Origin: Quercus robur
Taxonomy: Eukaryota; Streptophyta; Magnoliopsida; Fagales; Fagaceae
DNA length: 64,000 nucleotides
Assembly: GCF_932294415.1 (NCBI RefSeq)
Contig: NC_065542.1
Span: 42,807,942-42,871,941, forward strand
Direction of reading: 5' to 3'
Every line of letters starts with the position of its first letter. The stretch's first letter is position 1. Of the stretch, positions 60,939 to 64,000 are shown one piece after another. Below the pieces are notes generated by a model. The model worked only from the letters and a program-made list of their open reading frames with translations, was not told the origin of the DNA and did no database searches. Made by a program: the position numbers and the translations under genes.

Positions 60939-61740
60939 TGATGGTGAATCAAAAATCGTACCATCTCCAATTCATCCATAGAGTCATCCAGGACCAAGAA
61001 AGTTAACTCAATATAGGAAGGCTAATCCACTATGGGGAAGTCATCCATGGGTATGAAGGTCGTCCGTCAGGGAAGTAGCTAGACGACCTCACAACACTTA
61101 GAAAATTCTCAGAAATGGATTTATTTACGAAAGATTGTAATTCAGGTCACGTTCTACTATTTTGAAGTATGAGCAAATCGTTGTTCATCGCTATAACTTC
61201 CCACGAAGTACCTAACTTCCAGTGACAATTGTAGGAGATAAGATTAAACATTCTAACTTCTATAGTAGTTGTGGAAATTAAGTATAAACCTTCCAACTTC
61301 CACACGTGTTAAGGAAGTTACTAAACAAGTAACCACTCCAAAGCTCACTATATAAGGACTCATCCACTTCAAATGAAAGTAAGGTTTCACTACTCCTAAA
61401 GTTGTGATTCTTGAGTTCTAGAGAGAAAAACTAATTCAAGCATCGGAAGGTTCTTGGCCAGTTCACCCCGATCACCTTTTGATCTTGTGTTTCTTTCTTT
61501 TTAGGCATTTCAACAACCACTAGTCTATTGAAGCCTGGAGCATTCAGCCTACTGATTTTCTTTACATCATTAGTTGGCGCCGCCTATGGGAAATAAATAA
61601 ATTTGTGATTTGTAATTTATCTTTCTCTAACAAAAGGCTGTATGGTTCGAACAAGGTCAATGACCACTAGTCCAGGCCAATAGGAGAGTGGGAACGCATC
61701 CAGTCACCCCAATCGCGCTCACCAATCAGCACCTTGTGAG
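60939..61740 (+). mobile_element. remnant of another Gypsy element: LTR, primer-binding site and gag start
   Basis: About 630 bases with LTR character, from tgatggtgaatc (about 60939) to ctttacatca (about 61569), are followed by ttggcgccgcctatggga at 61574-61591, the form of primer-binding site seen in many plant Gypsy elements. An ATG at 61642 opens MVRTRSMTTSPGQ, a typical gag start, and meets a TAG at 61681-61683. Similarity to an element then stops near 61740. No second LTR or TSD was found, so it is a 5' fragment. Confidence 0.65.
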
Positions 61741-61744
61741 AAAC

Positions 61745-64000
61745 GGTGTCCCTCAAAAAGAAAAAAAGAATCGAGTACCTTTTAGGGCACCTCTCTTTTT
61801 GGGTAAGTAGCATGGAGTCGCCACTTATTTTTTTATGTACAAAAAATAAGAAAAACTAAACACAAGTCTCCATGACTGAATGTTCCATTCATTGATTGAA
61901 TAATGAAATACATAACTAAAAATTTGAACTTTACACAGCTTTGGGTCCTAATTACAATCTACCAAATATACATGGCTTTTTGTCCTAATTACAATCTACC
62001 TAAAAATAAAAAGTAAAGATAAGACTAGACCTACTTAACCAGAAATCTAAATCCGAAGGCTAGGTTACGGAATGGGAAGGTGTTAGGCACCCATTTCGCC
62101 CAAACAGAGTCTGGTTTTATAGACTCTTGTGACCAATGTACCTTTTTATGTATGTAATGAATGATATGTTGAACATGTGACACTAAAATTAAATCACACA
62201 AATTTATTTATGAATGAAGTCTCTTCTTTTGTTTTAAAAAAATTCAGATCTGTTTTGATTAGTAAAAAAAAAAAAAAAAAAGGTTTTTGGGGATAAAAAT
62301 TCAGATCTATTTTTATTGCATAAAATATAGTCTTTTGATGGGAAAAAAGTGTCAGATCTATTTTTGAAAGAACTAAAAAAAAAAGAAGGTTTTTTGATAA
62401 CAGAAAAATCAGATTTGTTTTTTATATGTTTAAAAAATATGGAAAAGATTTTTTAAGAAGAGAGTTTCACCCATAACTTAAATTTATGCAATATGAACTA
62501 AAACAAACACAAACATAGTAGTACATGATCTCTTCCTTTATTTCAACAATTTGCATGTATTAAAAAATCAAATTTGTATCTTAAGAAAGATACAAATCAA
62601 CTTTGATTTGAGAAAAATTTAGATCTACATCTCATAAAGATGCAGATCTTTTTGTTGGTTGAGAAAATTTTAGATCTACATCTCATAAAGATGCAGATCT
62701 TTTTGTTGTTTGAGAAAATTTTAGATCTACATCTAAGAAAGATGCAGATCTGTTTTTATATTGAGAAAAACTCAGATCTACATCTAGAAAAGATACAGAT
62801 CTGTTTTTATATTGAGAAAAATTCAGATCTACATCTAGAAAAGATGCAGATCTGTTTTTGTATTAAGAAATAGTTAGATCTACATCTAATAAAGATGCAG
62901 ATCTGTTTTTTGTTTGTATTGAGAAAAAGTTAGATCTATATCTAATAAAGATGTAGATCTATTTTATTTTAATAAAAGGAATTGTTCACATGCAAATTAT
63001 TGACATTCAAGAAAGAGATTATGACAATCACATAAAAAAAAAAAAAAAAAACAATCATGCTATAAACAAAACAACAATTAACAATTCATGTTATGGATAT
63101 TTGAAAAAGAAAGAAATATAACATGCAGCATCACATCATAAGAAAAAGGGTTAAGAAACAAACTCTTGCATCAGCACTCTTTGTTCTTGAGAGGATGTTT
63201 TAAGGTTCAAAGAAACTTATTTAGTTATCTTTGAAACCTATAAACCCTAATTTTAGCAGCAAATATCAGAGAGGATCAGCAAGTATCATCAATTTGAGAG
63301 CCTCAAAACGTATGCCTCTCATAGCGTAAAAAAATGTGCTGAATTATGAGGTACAATCTCTATTTATAGAAGCCAGAAATCTCTAAAAAATAAGCACGGA
63401 CGATTAGGATGCAAATCTGGACTCATCATTTTGTGAAAAGGTCAAAAAGAGTGTGCCTTATCGTCACTTAAAGGCCGTTAGGCCAAATCCCACATGATGG
63501 TAATTTGGCACTTTTAAAGTGCCATTCGGCACTCCAAAAGTGTCGAATTGGCTCTTGGATGCTGAATGCACTTCCGTGTTCAGGTGCCATTTGGACTCTC
63601 CTTTTAGGGTTTTGACCCGTCCTTGTACCTAGACATGTTTTCATCCTCCGTCTATGATTTTTTTATCTCTTTTCTGGATAATTCAAACTTTTTAAGAACA
63701 ATTATCTTGTGGATAAATCCCTTAAAATAAATCTTGATAAAGTTCAGATTATCCACAATTTTATTGTTATCCAATTATTCCTTTTATTCCTATGCATGCA
63801 TCTCTATCTTTAACCCTAATTATCAATCAATCACAAAATTATTTAATTAATTTTAATTATTTGACCAATCAGAGTTAATTTAAATAAATTGTGCATGGTC
63901 GACTTTTCCCAGACACAATGCATATGGACCGTGCAAACTTGATCATGCGATATCTTTCGATCCAAAGGTTCGATTTAAAAACAGAAAACACCATTGCGAC
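61745..64000. other. repeat-derived sequence to the window end, possibly an LTR on the minus strand
   Basis: The start (about 61745-62160) contains catggagtcgccacttattt and gggaaggtgttaggcaccc, phrases I associate with widespread plant LTR elements. A TATA-like ttctataaatagag on the minus strand is at 63357-63370. Between them lie degenerate cagatct-containing repeats (from 62240) and a regular minisatellite (62621-62970). No gene is seen. Confidence 0.4.
62621..62970. repeat. 51-bp minisatellite, seven units, each an inverted repeat
   Basis: Units start at 62621, 62672, 62723, 62774, 62825, 62876 and 62932: five steps of exactly 51 bases and one of 56. Each unit contains agatctacatct and agatgcagatct, arms of 12 bases that are complementary but for one position, separated by 4-6 bases. 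Because 51 is a multiple of three, an apparent 77-residue repeat protein results; it is not a gene. Confidence 0.88.

Noticed and set aside
62640..62873. A 77-residue repeat 'protein'
   Set aside because: It is produced by the 51-bp minisatellite, whose period is a multiple of three.
62240..62970. CRISPR-like array
   Set aside because: There are no unique spacers of constant size, and the DNA is plant nuclear; it is a minisatellite.

Overview
This window is nuclear DNA from a dicot plant, probably a woody one. Evidence for that: TIR-NBS-LRR (TNL) resistance genes, a spliced cytosolic ribosomal protein gene with a telo-box, plant L1-type LINEs carrying an RNase H domain, a Tat-type Ty3/Gypsy element with two RNase H domains, Mutator-like and Helitron-like elements. 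The placement below 'dicot' is only an impression from the repeat style. Nearly everything not genic is mobile DNA, most of it datable by target-site duplications (TSDs).

Layout. (1) 1-9264, minus strand: TNL-A. The TIR exon (8777-9264) and the NB-ARC exon (1-917, cut by the window edge) are both open. The 7.86-kb intron between them holds a full-length LINE (LINE-A, 2641-8090) and a Mutator-like MITE (8277-8766) that sits right behind the splice donor. (2) 11.2-17.1 kb: a second full-length but decayed LINE (LINE-B, minus strand). (3) 17-27.9 kb: intergenic repeats, including a 3.5-kb element with long inverted repeats (18958-22441) that itself contains a solo LTR and a nested MITE. Fragments of an unrecognised spliced gene may lie at 24.5-25.7 kb. 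(4) 27979-38451, minus strand: TNL-B, a paralogue of TNL-A and a pseudogene. It has a nonsense codon in the TIR exon, frameshifts in the LRR exon and a solo LTR inside the C-terminal exon. Its first intron carries a Helitron, a SINE and a 5'-truncated LINE, all absent from TNL-A, whose intron shows the empty sites. (5) 42245-45137, minus strand: an intact five-exon gene for 60S ribosomal protein L14, whose first coding exon is only the ATG. (6) 46227-60804: a 14.6-kb Tat-type Gypsy retrotransposon with 2-kb LTRs and TSD atgtg. Its gag-pol is riddled with stops. Between pol and the 3' LTR it carries, on the opposite strand, a five-exon gene with a plant-mobile-domain-like N-terminus. (7) 60.8-64 kb: remnant of another Gypsy LTR with primer-binding site and gag start, then a 51-bp minisatellite made of inverted repeats.

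How it fits together. The two TNL genes arose by segmental duplication after the MITE had landed at the splice donor. Each copy then collected its own insertions. TNL-A could still be functional from what is visible; TNL-B cannot make a full receptor. The most unusual object is the antisense, intron-containing gene carried by the Gypsy element: all four introns have canonical sites, all phases match, and the joined exon length is an exact multiple of three, although five stop codons now interrupt it.
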